From NCBI GenBank assembly GCA_036873135.1, contig JAPTYO010000013.1, forward strand, positions 23,433,901 to 23,497,900: a stretch of DNA of 64,000 nucleotides, written 5' to 3'. Each line of letters begins with the position of its first letter. Position 1 is the stretch's first letter. The notes beneath the pieces are model-generated. The model had not been told where the DNA came from. It made no database searches and saw only the letters and a list, made by a program, of their open reading frames with translations. The DNA is from Clarkia xantiana subsp. parviflora (Eukaryota > Streptophyta > Magnoliopsida > Myrtales > Onagraceae). The position numbers and the translations under genes are program-made. Shown piece after piece: positions 1 to 15,000 of the stretch.

Positions 1-3000
1 CGACAACCGATTTGGAGGTCTTCGATCGAATTTTCGCCGCACCTAGGCTTTAGTCGTCATTTTGGGCACATAATGGTCGACAACCGATTTGGAGGTCTTC
101 GATCGAATTGTCGCCGCACCTAGGCTTTAGTCACCATTTTGGGCACATAATGGTCGACAACCGATTTTGAGGTCTTTGATCGAATTGTCGCCGCACCTAG
201 GCTTAAGTCGCCATTTTGGGCACATAATGGTCGACAACCGATTTGGTGGTCTTCGATCGAATTGTCGCCGCACCTAGGCTTTAGTCGCCATTTTGGGCAC
301 ATAATGGTCGACAACCGATTTGGAGGTCTTCGATCGAATTGTCGCCGCACCTAGGCTTTAGTCGCCATTTTGGGCACATAATGGTCGACAACCGATTTGG
401 AGGTCTTCGATCGAATTGTCGCCGCACCTAGGCTTTAGTCGCCATTTTGGGCACATAATGGTCGACAACCGATTTTGAGGTCTTTGATCGAATTGTCGCC
501 GCACCTAGGCTTAAGTCGCCATTTTGGGCACATAATGGTCGACAACCGATTTGGTGGTCTTCGATCGAATTGTCGCCGCACCTAGGCTTTAGTCGCCATT
601 TTGGGCACATAATGGTCGACAACCGATTTGGAGGTCTTCGATCGAATTGTCGCCGCACCTAGGCTTTAGTCGCCATTTTGGGCACATAATGGTCGACAAC
701 CGATTTGGAGGTCTTCGATCGAATTGTCGCCGCACCTAGGCTTTAGTCGCCATTTTGGACACATAATGGTCGACAACCGAATTGGAGGTCTTCGATCGAA
801 TTGTCGCCGCACCTAGGCTTAAGTCGCCATTTTGGGCCCATAATGGTCGACAACCGATTTGGTGGTCTTCGATTGAATTGTCGCCGCACCTAGGCTTTAG
901 TCGCCATCTTGGGCACATAATGGTCGACAACCGATTTGGAGGTCTTCGATCGAATTGTCGCCGCACCTAGGCTTTAGTCGCCATTTTAGGCACATAATGG
1001 TCGACAACCGATTTGGAGGTCTTCGATCGAATTGTCGCCGCACCTAGGCTTTAGTCGCCATTTTAGGCACATAATGGTCGACAACCGATTTGGAGGTCTT
1101 CGATCGAATTGTCGCCGCACCTAGGCTTTAGTCGCCATTTTGGGCACATAATGGTCGACAACCGAATTGGAGGTCTTCGATCGAATTGTCGCCGCACCTA
1201 GGCTTAAGTCGCCATTTTGGGCCATAATGGTCGACAACCGATTTGGTGGTCTTCGATCGAATTGTCGCCGCACCTAGGCTTTAGTCGCCATTTTGGGCAC
1301 ATAATGGTCGACAACCGATTTGGAGGTCTTCAATCGAATTGTCCCGCACCTAGGCTTTAGTCGCCATTTTGGGCACATAATGGTCGACAACCGATTCGGA
1401 GGTCTTCGATCGAATTGTCACCGCACCTAGGCTTTAGTCGCCATTTTGGGCACATAATGGTCGACAACCGATTTGGAGGTCTTCGATCGAATTGTCGCCG
1501 CACCTAGGCTTTAGTCGTCATTTTGGGCACATAATGGTCGACAACCGATTTGGAGGTCTTCGATCGAATTGTCGCCGCACCTAGGCTTTAGTCACCATTT
1601 TGGGCACATAATGGTCGATAACCGATTTTGAGGTCTTCGATCGAATTGTCGCCGCACCTAGGCTTAAGTCGCCATTTTGGGCACATAATGGTCGACAACC
1701 GATTTGGTGGTCTTCGATCGAATTGTCGCCGCACCTAGGCTTTAGTCGCCATTTTGGGCACATAATGGTCGACAACCGATTTGGAGGTCTTCGATCGAAT
1801 TGTCGCCGCACCTAGGCTTTAGTCGCCATTTTGGGCACATAATGGTCGACAACCGATTTGGAGGTCTTCGATCGAATTGTCGCCGCACCTAGGCTTTAGT
1901 CGCCATTTTGGGCACATAATGGTCGACAACCGATTTGGAGGTCTTCGATCGAATTGTCACCGCACCTAGGCTTTAGTCGCCATTTTGGGCACATAATGGT
2001 CGACAACCGATTTGGAGGTCTTCGATCGAATTGTCGCTGCACCTAGGCTTTAGTCGCCATTTTAGGCACATAATGGTCGACAACCGATTTGGAGGTCTTC
2101 GATCGAATTTTCGCCGCATCTAGACTTTAGTCGCCATTTTGGGCACATAATGGTCGACAGCCGATTTGGTGATCTTCGATCGAATTGTCGCCACACCTAG
2201 GCTTTAGTCGCCATTTTGGGCACATAATGGTCGACTACCGATTTGGAGGTCTTCGATCGAATTGTCTCCGCACCTAGGCTTTAGTCGCCATTTTAGGCAC
2301 ATAATGGTCGACAACCGATTTTGAGGTCTTCGATCGAATTGTCGCCGCACCTAGGCTTAAGTCGCCATTTTGGGCACATAATGGTCGACAACCGATTTGG
2401 TGGTCTTCGATTGAATTGTCGCCGCACCTAGGCTTTAGTCGCCATTTTGGGCACATAATGGTCGACAACCGATTTGGAGGTCTTCGATCGAATTGTCGCC
2501 GCACCTAGGCTTTAGTCGCCATTTTGGGCACATAATTGTCGACAACCGATTTAGAGGTCTTCGATCGAATTGTCGCCGCACCTAGGCTTTAGTCGCCATT
2601 TTGGGCACATAATGGTCGACAACCGATTTGGAGGTCTTCGATCGAACACCTAGGCTTTAGTCGCCATTTTAGGCACATAATGGTCGACAACCGATTTGGA
2701 GGTCTTCGATCGAATTGTCGCCGCACCTAGGCTTTAGTCGCCATTTTGGGCACATAATAGTCGACAACCGATTTAGAGGTCTTCGATCGAATTTTCGCCG
2801 CACCTAGGCTTTAGTCGCCATTTTGGGCACATAATGGTCGACAACCGATTTGGAGGTCTTCGATCGAATTGTCGCCGCACCTAGGCTTTAGTCGCCATTT
2901 TAGGCACATAATGGTCGACAACCGATTTGGAGGTCTTCGATCGAATTGTTGCCGCACCTAGGCTTTAGTCGCCATTTTGGGCACATAATGGTCGACAACC

Positions 3001-6000
3001 GAATTGGAGGTCTTCGATCGAATTGTCGCCGCACCTAGGCTTAAGTCGCCATTTTGGGCCCATAATGGTCGACAACCGATTTGGTGGTCTTCGATCGAAT
3101 TGTCGCCGCACCTAGGCTTTAGTCGCCATTTTGGGCACATAATGGTCGACAACCGATTTGGAGGTCTTCGATCGAATTGACGCCGCACCTAGGCTTTAGT
3201 CGCCATTTTAGGCACATAATGGTCGACAACCGATTTGGAGGTCTTCGATCGAATTGTCGCCGCACCTAGGCTTTAGTCGCCATTTTGGGCACATAATGGT
3301 TGACTACCGATTTGGAGGTCTTCGATCGAATTGTCGCCGCACCTAGGCTTTAGTCGCCATTTTGGGCACATAATAGTCGACAACCGATTTAGAGGTCTTC
3401 GTTCGAATTGTCGCCGCACCTAGGCTTTAGTCGCCATTTTGGGCACATAATGGTCAACAACCGATTTGGAGGTCTTCGATCGAATTGTCGCCGCACCTAG
3501 GCTTTAGTTGCCATTTTAGGCACATAATGGTCGACAACCGATTTGGAGGTCTTCGATCGAAATATCGCCGCACCTAGGCTTTAGTCGCCATTTTGGGCAC
3601 ATAATGGTCGACAACCGAATTGGAGGTCTTCGATCGAATTGTCTCCGCACCTAGGCTTAAGTCGCCATTTTGGGCCCATAATGGTCGACAACCGATTTGG
3701 TGGTCTTCGATCGAATTGTCGCCGCACCTAGGCTTTAGTCGCCATCTTGGGCACATAATGGTCGACAACCGATTTGGAGGTCTTCGATCGAATTTTCGCC
3801 GCACCTAGGCTTTAGTCGCCATTTTAGGCACATAATGGTCGACAACCGATTTGGAGGTCTTCGATCGAATTGTCGCCGCACCTAGGCTTTAGTCGCCATT
3901 TTGGGCACATAATGGTCGACTACCGATTTGGAGGTCTTCGATCGAATTGTCGCCGCACCTAGGCTTTAGTCGTCATTTTGGGCACATAATGGTCGACAAC
4001 CGATTTGGAGGTCTTCGATCGAATTGTCGCCGCACCTAGGCTTTAGTCGCCATTTTGGGCACATAATGGTCGACAACCGATTTGGAGGTCTTCGATCGAA
4101 TTGTCGCCGCACCTAGGCTTTAGTCGCCATTTTAGGCACATAATGGTCGACAACCGATTTGGAGGTCTTCGATCGAATTGTCGCCGCACCTAGGCTTTAG
4201 TCGCCATTTTGGGCACATAATGGTCGACAACCGATTTGGAGGTCTTCGATCGAATTGTCGCCGCACCTAGGCTTTAGTCGCCATTTTGGGCACATAATGG
4301 TCGACAACCGATTTGGAGGTCGTCGATCGAATTGTTGCCGCACCTAGGCTTTAGTCGCCATTTTGGGCACATAATAGTCGACAACCGATTTGGAGGTCTT
4401 CGATTCGAATTGTCGCTGCACCTAGGCTTTAGTCGCCATTTTAGGCACATAATGGTCGACAACCGATTTGGAGGTCTTCGATCGAATTGTCGCCGCACCT
4501 AGGCTTTAGTCGCCATTTTGGGCACATAATGGTTGACTACCGATTTGGAGGTCTTCGATCGAATTGTCGCCGCACCTAGGCTTTAGTCGCCATTTTGGGC
4601 ACATAATAGTCGACAACCGATTTAGAGGTCTTCGTTCGAATTGTCGCCGCACCTAGGCTTTAGTCGCCATTTTGGGCACATAATGGTCAACAACCGATTT
4701 GGAGGTCTTCGATCGAATTGTCGCCGCACCTAGGCTTTAGTTGCCATTTTAGGCACATAATGGTCGACAACCGATTTGGAGGTCTTCGATCGAAATATCG
4801 CCGCACCTAGGCTTTAGTCGCCATTTTGGGCACATAATGGTCGACAACCGAATTGGAGGTCTTCGATCGAATTGTCTCCGCACCTAGGCTTAAGTCGCCA
4901 TTTTGGGCCCATAATGGTCGACAACCGATTTGGTGGTCTTCGATCGAATTGTCGCCGCACCTAGGCTTTAGTCGCCATCTTGGGCACATAATGGTCGACA
5001 ACCGATTTGGAGGTCTTCGATCGAATTTCGCCGCACCTAGGCTTTAGTCGCCATTTTAGGCACATAATGGTCGACAACCGATTTGGAGGTCTTCGATCGA
5101 ATTGTCGCCGCACCTAGGCTTTAGTCGCCATTTTGGGCACATAATGGTCGACTACCGATTTGGAGGTCTTCGATCGAATTGTCGCCGCACCTAGGCTTTA
5201 GTCGTCATTTTGGGCACATAATGGTCGACAACCGATTTGGAGGTCTTCGATCGAATTGTCGCCGCACCTAGGCTTTAGTCGCCATTTTGGGCACATAATG
5301 GTCGACAACCGATTTGGAGGTCTTCGATCGAATTGTCGCCGCACCTAGGCTTTAGTCGCCATTTTAGGCACATAATGGTCGACAACCGATTTGGAGGTCT
5401 TCGATCGAATTGTCGCCGCACCTAGGCTTTAGTCGCCATTTTGGGCACATAATGGTCGACAACCGATTTGGAGGTCTTCGATCGAATTGTCGCCGCACCT
5501 AGGCTTTAGTCGCCATTTTGGGCACATAATGGTCGACAACCGATTTGGAGGTCGTCGATCGAATTGTTGCCGCACCTAGGCTTTAGTCGCCATTTTGGGC
5601 ACATAATAGTCGACAACCGATTTGGAGGTCTTCGATTCGAATTGTCGCTGCACCTAGGCTTTAGTCGCCATTTTAGGCACATAATGGTCGACAACCGATT
5701 TGGAGGTCTTCGATCGAATTTTCGCCGCATCTAGACTTTAGTCGCCATTTTGGGCACATAATGGTCGACAACCGATTTGGAGGTCTTCGATCGAATTGTC
5801 GCCGCACCTAGGCTTAAGTCGCCATTTTGGGCACATAATGGTCGACAACCGATTTGGTGGTCTTCGATCGAATTGTCGCCACACCTAGGCTTTAGTCGCC
5901 ATTTTGGGCACATAATGGTCGACAACCGATTTGGAGGTCTTCGTTCGAATTGTCGCCGCACCTAGGCTTTAGTCGCCATTTTAGGCACATAATGGTCGAC

Positions 6001-9000
6001 AACCGATTTGGAGGTCTTCGATCGAATTGTCGCCGCACCTAGGCTAGGCTTTAGTCGCCATTTTGGGAACATAATGGTCGACTACCGATTTGGAGGTCTT
6101 CGATCGAATTGTCGCCGCACCTAGGCTTTAGTCGTCATTTTGGGCACATAATGGTCGACAACCGATTTGGAGGTCTTCGATCGAACTGTTGCCGCACCTA
6201 GGCTTTAGTCGCCATTTTAGGCACATAATGGTCGACAACCGATTTGGAGGTCTTCGATCGAATTGTCGCCGCACCTAGGCTTTAGTCGCCATTTTGGGCA
6301 CATAATGGTCGACAACCGAATTGGAGGTCTTCGATCGAATTGTCGCCGCACCTAGGCTTAAGTCGCCATTTTGGGCCCATAATGGTCGACAACCGATTTG
6401 GTGGTCTTCGATCGAATTGTCGCCGCACCTAGGCTTTAGTCGCCATTTTGGGCACATAATGGTCGACAACCGATTTGGAGGTCTTCGATCGAATTGTCCC
6501 GCACCTAGGCTTTAGTCGCCATTTTGGGCACATAATGGTCGACAACCGATTCGGAGGTCTTCGATCGAATTGTCGCCGCACCTAGGCTTTAGTCGCCATT
6601 TTGGGCACATAATGGTCGACAACCGATTTGGAGGTCTTCGATCGAATTGTCGCCGCACCTAGGCTTTAGTCGCCATTTTGGGCACATAATGGTCGACAAC
6701 CGATTTGGAGGTCTTCGATCGAATTGTCGCCGCACCTAGGCTTTAGTCGCCATTTTGGGCACATAATGGTCGATAACCGATTTTGAGGTCTTTGATCGAA
6801 TTGTCGCCGCACCTAGGCTTAAGTCGCCATTTTGGGCACATAATGGTCGACAACCGATTTGGTGGTCTTCGATCGAATTGTCGCCGCACCTAGGCTTTAG
6901 TCGCCATTTTGGGCACATAATGGTCGACAACCGATTTGGAGGTCTTCGATCGAATTGTCGCCGCACCTAGGCTTTAGTCGCCATTTTGGGCACATAATGG
7001 TCGACAACCGATTTGGAGGTCTTCGATCGAATTGTCGCCGCACCTAGGCTTTAGTCGCCATTTTGGGCACATAATGGTCGACAACCGATTTTGAGGTCTT
7101 CGATCGAATTGTCGCCGCACCTAGGCTTAAGTCGCCATTTTGGGCACATAATGGTCGACAACCGATTTGGTGGTCTTCGATCGAATTGTCGCCGCACCTA
7201 GGCTTTAGTCGCCATTTTGGGCACATAATGGTCGACAACCGATTTGGAGGTCTTCGATCGAATTGTCGCCGCACCTAGGCTTTAGTCGCCATTTTGGGCA
7301 CATAATGGTCGACAACCGATTTGGAGGTCTTCGATCGAATTGTCGCCGCACCTAGGCTTTAGTCGCCATTTTGGGCACATAATGGTCGACAACCGATTTG
7401 GAGGTCTTCGATCGAATTGTCGCCGCACCTAGGCTTTAGTCGCCATTTTAGGCACATAATGGTCGACAACCGATTTGGAGGTCTTCGATCGAATTTTCGC
7501 CGCATCTAGACTTTAGTCGCCATTTTGGGCACATAATGGTCGACAGCCGATTTGGTGATCTTCGATCGAATTGTCGCCGCACCTAGGCTTTAGTCGCCAT
7601 TTTGGGCACATAATGGTCGACTACCGATTTGAAGGTCTTCGATCGAATTGTCTCCGCACCTAGGCTTTAGTCGCCATTTTAGGCACATAATGGTCGACAA
7701 CCGATTTGAGGTCTTCGATCGAATTGTCGCCGCACCTAGGCTTAAGTCGCCATTTTGGGCACATAATGGTCGACAACCGATTTGGTGGTCTTCGATTGAA
7801 TTGTCGCCGCACCTAGGCTTTAGTCGCCATTTTGGGCACATAATGGTCGACAACCGATTTGGAGGTCTTCGATCGAATTGTCGCCGCACCTAGGCTTTAG
7901 TCGCCATTTTGGGCACATAATTGTCGACAACCGATTTAGAGGTCTTCGATCGAATTGTCGCCGCACCTAGGCTTTAGTCGCCATTTTGGGCACATAATGG
8001 TCGACAACCGATTTGGAGGTCTTCGATCGAATTGTCGCCGCACCTAGGCTTTAGTCGCCATTTTAGGCACATAATGGTCGACAACCGATTTGGAGGTCTT
8101 CGATCGAATTGTTGCCGCACCTAGGCTTTAGTCGCCATTTTGGGCACATAATGGTCGACAACCGATTTGGAGGTCTTCGATCGAATTGTCGCCGCACCTA
8201 GGCTTTAGTCGCCATTTTGGGCACATAATAGTCGACAACCGATATAGAGGTCTTCGATCGAATTGTCGCCGCACCTAGGCTTTAGTCGCCATTTTGGGCA
8301 CATAATGGTCGACAACCGATTTGGAGGTCTTCGATCGAATTGTCGCCGCACCTAGGCTTTAGTCGCCATTTTAGGCACATAATGGTCGACAACCGATTTG
8401 GAGGTCTTCGATCGAATTGTTGCCGCACCTAGGCTTTAGTCGCCATTTTGGGCACATAATGGTCGACAACCGAATTGGAGGTCTTCGATCGAATTGTCGC
8501 CGCACCTAGGCTTAAGTCGCCATTTTGGGCCCATAATGGTCGACAACCGATTTGGTGGTCTTCGATCGAATTGTCGCCGCACCTAGGCTTTAGTCGCCAT
8601 CTTGGGCACATAATGGTCGACAACCGATTTGGAGGTCTTCGATCGAATTGACGCCGCACCTAGGCTTTAGTCGCCATTTTAGGCACATAATGGTCGACAA
8701 CCGATTTGGAGGTCTTCGATCGAATTGTCGCCGCACCTAGGCTTTAGTCGCCATTTTGGGCACATAATGGTTGACTACCGATTTGAAGGTCTTCGATCGA
8801 ATTGTCGCCGCACCTAGGCTTTAGTCGCCATTTTGGGCACATAATAGTCGACAACCGATTTAGAGGTCTTCGTTCGAATTGTCGCCGCACCTAGGCTTTA
8901 GTCGCCATTTTGGGCACATAATGGTCAACAACCGATTTGGAGGTCTTCGATCGAATTGTCGCCGCACCTAGGCTTTAGTTGCCATTTTAGGCACATAATG

Positions 9001-12000
9001 GTCGACAACCGATTTGGAGGTCTTCGATCGAATTGTCGCCGCACCTAGGCTTTAGTCACCATTTTGGGCACATAATGGTCGATAACCGATTTTGAGGTCT
9101 TTGATCGAATTGTCGCCGCACCTAGGCTTAAGTCGCCATTTTGGGCACATAATGGTCGACAACCGATTTGGTGGTCTTCGATCGAATTGTCGCCGCACCT
9201 AGGCTTTAGTCGCCATTTTAGGCACATAATGGTCGACAACCGATTTGGAGGTCTTCGATCGAATTGTCGCCGCACCTAGGCTAGGCTTTAGTCGCCATTT
9301 TGGGAACATAATGGTCGACTACCGATTTGGAGGTCTTCGATCGAATTGTCGCCGCACCTAGGCTTTAGTCGTCATTTTGGGCACATAATGGTCGACAACC
9401 GATTTGGAGGTCTTCGATCGAATTGTTGCCGCACCTAGGCTTTAGTCGCCATTTTAGGCACATAATGGTCGACAACCGATTTGGAGGTCTTCGATCGAAT
9501 TGTCGCCGCACCTAGGCTTTAGTCGCCATTTTGGGCACATAATGGTCGACAACCGAATTGGAGGTCTTCGATCGAATTGTCGCCGCACCTAGGCTTAAGT
9601 CGCCATTTTGGGCCCATAATGGTCGACAACCGATTTGGTGGTCTTCGATCGAATTGTCGCCGCACCTAGGCTTTAGTCGCCATTTTGGGCACATAATGGT
9701 CGACAACCGATTTGGAGGTCTTCAATCGAATTGTCCCGCACCTAGGCTTTAGTCGCCATTTTGGGCACATAATGGTCGACAACCGATTCGGAGGTCTTCG
9801 ATCGAATTGTCACCGCACCTAGGCTTTAGTCGCCATTTTGGGCACATAATGGTCGACAACCGATTTGGAGGTCTTCGATCGAATTGTCGCCGCACCTAGG
9901 CTTTAGTCGTCATTTTGGGCACATAATGGTCGACAACCGATTTGGAGGTCTTCGATCGAATTGTCGCCGCACCTAGGCTTTAGTCGCCATTTTGGGCACA
10001 TAATGGTCGACAACCGATTTTGAGGTCTTTGATCGAATTGTCGCCGCACCTAGGCTTAAGTCGCCATTTTGGGCACATAATGGTCGACAACCGATTTGGT
10101 GGTCTTCGATCGAATTGTCGCCGCACCTAGGCTTTAGTCGCCATTTTGGGCACATAATGGTCGACAACCGATTTGGAGGTCTTCGATCGAATTGTCGCCG
10201 CACCTAGGCTTTAGTCGCCATTTTGGGCACATAATGGTCGACAACCGATTTGGAGGTCTTCGATCGAATTGTCGCCGCACCTAGGCTTTAGTCGCCATTT
10301 TGGGCACATAATGGTCGACAACCGATTTTGAGGTCTTCGATCGAATTGTCGCCGCACCTAGGCTTAAGTCGCCATTTTGGGCACATAATGGTCGACAACC
10401 GATTTGGAGGTCTTCGATCGAATTGTCGCCGCACCTAGGCTTTAGTCGCCATTTTGGGCACATAATGGTCGACAACCGATTTGGAGGTCTTCGATCGAAT
10501 TGTCGCCGCACCTAGGCTTTAGTCGCCATTTTGGGCACATAATGGTCGACAACCGATTTGGAGGTCTTCGATCGAATTGTCACCGCACCTAGGCTTTAGT
10601 CGCCATTTTGGGCACATAATGGTCGACAACCGATTTGGAGGTCTTCGATCGAATTGTCGCCGCACCTAGGCTTTAGTCGCCATTTTAGGCACATAATGGT
10701 CGACAACCGATTTGGAGGTCTTCGATCGAATTTCGCCGCACCTAGACTTTAGTCGCCATTTTGGGCACATAATGGTCGACAACCGATTTGGTGATCTTCG
10801 ATCGAATTGTCGCCACACCTAGGCTTTAGTCGCCATTTTGGGCACATAATGGTCGACTACCGATTTGGAGGTCTTCGATCGAATTGTCTCCGCACCTAGG
10901 CTTTAGTCGCCATTTTAGGCACATAATGGTCGACAACCGATTTTGAGGTCTTCGATCGAATTGTCGCCGCACCTAGGCTTAAGTCGCCATTTTGGGCACA
11001 TAATGGTCGACAACCGATTTGGTGGTCTTCGATCGAATTGTCGCCGCACCTAGGCTTTAGTCGCCATTTTGGGCACATAATGGTCGACAACCGATTTGGA
11101 GGTCTTCGATCGAATTGTCGCCGCACCTAGGCTTTAGTCGCCATTTTGGGCACATAATTGTCGACAACCGATTTAGAGGTCTTCGATCGAATTGTCGCCG
11201 CACCTAGGCTTTAGTCGCCATTTTGGGCACATAATGGTCGACAACCGATTTGGAGGTCTTCGATCGAATTGTCGCCGCACCTAGGCTTTAGTCGCCATTT
11301 TAGGCACATAATGGTCGACAACCGATTTGGAGGTCTTCGATCGAATTGTTGCCGCACCTAGGCTTTAGTCGCCATTTTGGGCACATAATGGTCGACAACC
11401 GATTTGGAGGTCTTCGATCGAATTGTCGCCGCACCTAGGCTTTAGTCGCCATTTTGGGCACATAATGGTCGACAACCGATATAGAGGTCTTCGATCGAAT
11501 TGTCGCCGCACCTAGGCTTTAGTCGCCATTTTGGGCACATAATGGTCGACAACCGATTTGGAGGTCTTCGATCGAATTGTCGCCGCACCTAGGCTTTAGT
11601 CGCCATTTTAGGCACATAATGGTCGACAACCGATTTGGAGGTCTTCGATCGAATTGTTGCCGCACCTAGGCTTTAGTCGCCATTTTGGGCACATAATGGT
11701 CGACAACCGAATTGGAGGTCTTCGATCGAATTGTCGCCGCACCTAGGCTTAAGTCGCCATTTTGGGCCCATAATGGTCGACAACCGATTTGGTGGTCTTC
11801 GATCGAATTGTCGCCGCACCTAGGCTTTAGTCGCCATCTTGGGCACATAATGGTCGACAACCGATTTGGAGGTCTTCGATCGAATTGACGCCGCACCTAG
11901 GCTTTAGTCGCCATTTTAGGCACATAATGGTCGACAACCGATTTGGAGGTCTTCGATCGAATTGTCGCCGCACCTAGGCTTTAGTCGCCATTTTGGGCAC

Positions 12001-15000
12001 ATAATGGTTGACTACCGATTTGGAGGTCTTCGATCGAATTGTCGCCGCACCTAGGCTTTAGTCGCCATTTTGGGCACATAATAGTCGACAACCGATTTAG
12101 AGGTCTTCGTTCGAATTGTCGCCGCACCTAGGCTTTAGTCGCCATTTTGGGCACATAATGGTCGACAACCGATTTGGAGGTCTTCGATCGAATTGTCGCC
12201 GCACCTAGGCTTTAGTTGCCATTTTAGGCACATAATGGTCGACAACCGATTTGGAGGTCTTCGATCGAATTGTCGCCGCACCTAGGCTTTAGTCGCCATT
12301 TTGGGCACATAATGGTCGATAACCGATTTTGAGGTCTTTGATCGAATTGTCGCCGCACCTAGGCTTAAGTCGCCATTTTGGGCACATAATGGTCGACAAC
12401 CGATTTGGTGGTCTTCGATCGAATTGTCGCCGCACCTAGGCTTTAGTCGCCATTTTGGGCACATAATGGTCGACAACCGATTTGGAGGTCTTCGATCGAA
12501 TTGTCGCCGCACCTAGGCTTTAGTCGCCATTTTGGGCACATAATGGTCGACAACCGATTTGGAGGTCTTCGATCGAATTGTCGCCGCACCTAGGCTTTAG
12601 TCGCCATTTTGGGCACATAATGGTCGACAACCGATTTTGAGGTCTTCGATCGAATTGTCGCCGCACCTAGGCTTAAGTCGCCATTTTGGGCACATAATGG
12701 TCGACAACCGATTTGGTGGTCTTCGATCGAATTGTCGCCGCACCTAGGCTTTAGTCGCCATTTTGGGCACATAATGGTCGACAACCGATTTGGAGGTCTT
12801 CGATCGAATTGTCGCCGCACCTAGGCTTTAGTCGCCATTTTGGGCACATAATGGTCGACAACCGATTTGGAGGTCTTCGATCGAATTGTCACCGCACCTA
12901 GGCTTTAGTCGCCATTTTGGGCACATAATGGTCGACAACCGATTTGGAGGTCTTCGATCGAATTGTCGCTGCACCTAGGCTTTAGTCGCCATTTTAGGCA
13001 CATAATGGTCGACAACCGATTTGGAGGTCTTCGATCGAATTTTCGCCGCATCTAGACTTTAGTCGCCATTTTGGGCACATAATGGTCGACAACCGATTTG
13101 GTGATCTTCGATCGAATTGTCGCCACACCTAGGCTTTAGTCGCCATTTTGGGCACATAATGGTCGACAACCGATTTGGAGGTCTTCGATCGAATTGTCTC
13201 CGCACCTAGGCTTTAGTCGCCATTTTAGGCACATAATGGTCGACAACCGATTTGGAGGTCTTCGATCGAATTGTCGCCGCACCTAGGCTTAAGTCGCCAT
13301 TTTGGGCACATAATGGTCGACAACCGATTTGGTGGTCTTCGATCGAATTGTCGCCGCACCTAGGCTTTAGTCGCCATTTTGGGCACATAATGGTCGACAA
13401 CCGATTTGGAGGTCTTCGATCGAATTGTCGCCGCACCTAGGCTTTAGTCGCCATTTTGGGCACATAATTGTCGACAACCGATTTAGAGGTCTTCGATCGA
13501 ATTGTCGCCGCACCTAGGCTTTAGTCGCCATTTTGGGCACATAATGGTCGACAACCGATTTGGAGGTCTTCGATCGAATTGTCGCCGCACCTAGGCTTTA
13601 GTCGCCATTTTGGGCACATAATGGTCGACAACCGATTTGGAGGTCTTCGATCGAATTGTTGCCGCACCTAGGCTTTAGTCGCCATTTTGGGCACATAATG
13701 GTCGACAACCGATTTGGAGGTCTTCGATCGAATTGTCGCCGCACCTAGGCTTTAGTCGCCATTTTGGGCACATAATAGTCGACAACCGATTTAGAGGTCT
13801 TCGATCGAATTGTCGCCGCACCTAGGCTTTAGTCGCCATTTTGGGCACATAATGGTCGACAACCGATTTGGAGGTCTTCGATCGAATTGTCGCCGCACCT
13901 AGGCTTTAGTCGCCATTTTAGGCACATAATGGTCGACAACCGATTTGGAGGTCTTCGATCGAATTGTTGCCGCACCTAGGCTTTAGTCGCCATTTTGGGC
14001 ACATAATGGTCGACAACCGAATTGGAGGTCTTCGATCGAATTGTCGCCGCACCTAGGCTTAAGTCGCCATTTTGGGCCCATAATGGTCGACAACCGATTT
14101 GGTGGTCTTCGATCGAATTGTCGCCGCACCTAGGCTTTAGTCGCCATCTTGGGCACATAATGGTCGACAACCGATTTGGAGGTCTTCGATCGAATTGACG
14201 CCGCACCTAGGCTTTAGTCGCCATTTTAGGCACATAATGGTCGACTACCGATTTGGAGGTCTTCGATCGAATTGTCGCCGCACCTAGGCTTTAGTCGCCA
14301 TTTTGGGCACATAATAGTCGACAACCGATTTAGAGGTCTTCGTTCGAATTGTCGCCGCACCTAGGCTTTAGTCGCCATTTTGGGCACATAATGGTCAACA
14401 ACCGATTTGGAGGTCTTCGATCGAATTGTCGCCGCACCTAGGCTTTAGTTGCCATTTTAGGCACATAATGGTCGACAACCGATTTGGAGGTCTTCGATCG
14501 AAATATCGCCGCACCTAGGCTTTAGTCGCCATTTTGGGCACATAATGGTCGACAACCGAATTGGAGGTCTTCGATCGAATTGTCGCCGCACCTAGGCTTT
14601 AGTTGCCATTTTAGGCACATAATGGTCGACAACCGATTTGGAGGTCTTCGATCGAAATATCGCCGCACCTAGGCTTTAGTCGCCATTTTGGGCACATAAT
14701 GGTCGACAACCGAATTGGAGGTCTTCGATCGAATTGTCGCCGCACCTAGGCTTTAGTCGCCATTTTGGGCACATAATGGTTGACTACCGATTTGGAGGTC
14801 TTCGATCGAATTGTCGCCGCACCTAGGCTTTAGTCGCCATTTTGGGCACATAATAGTCGACAACCGATTTAGAGGTCTTCGTTCGAATTGTCGCCGCACC
14901 TAGGCTTTAGTCGCCATTTTGGGCACATAATGGTCAACAACCGATTTGGAGGTCTTCGATCGAATTGTCGCCGCACCTAGGCTTTAGTTGCCATTTTAGG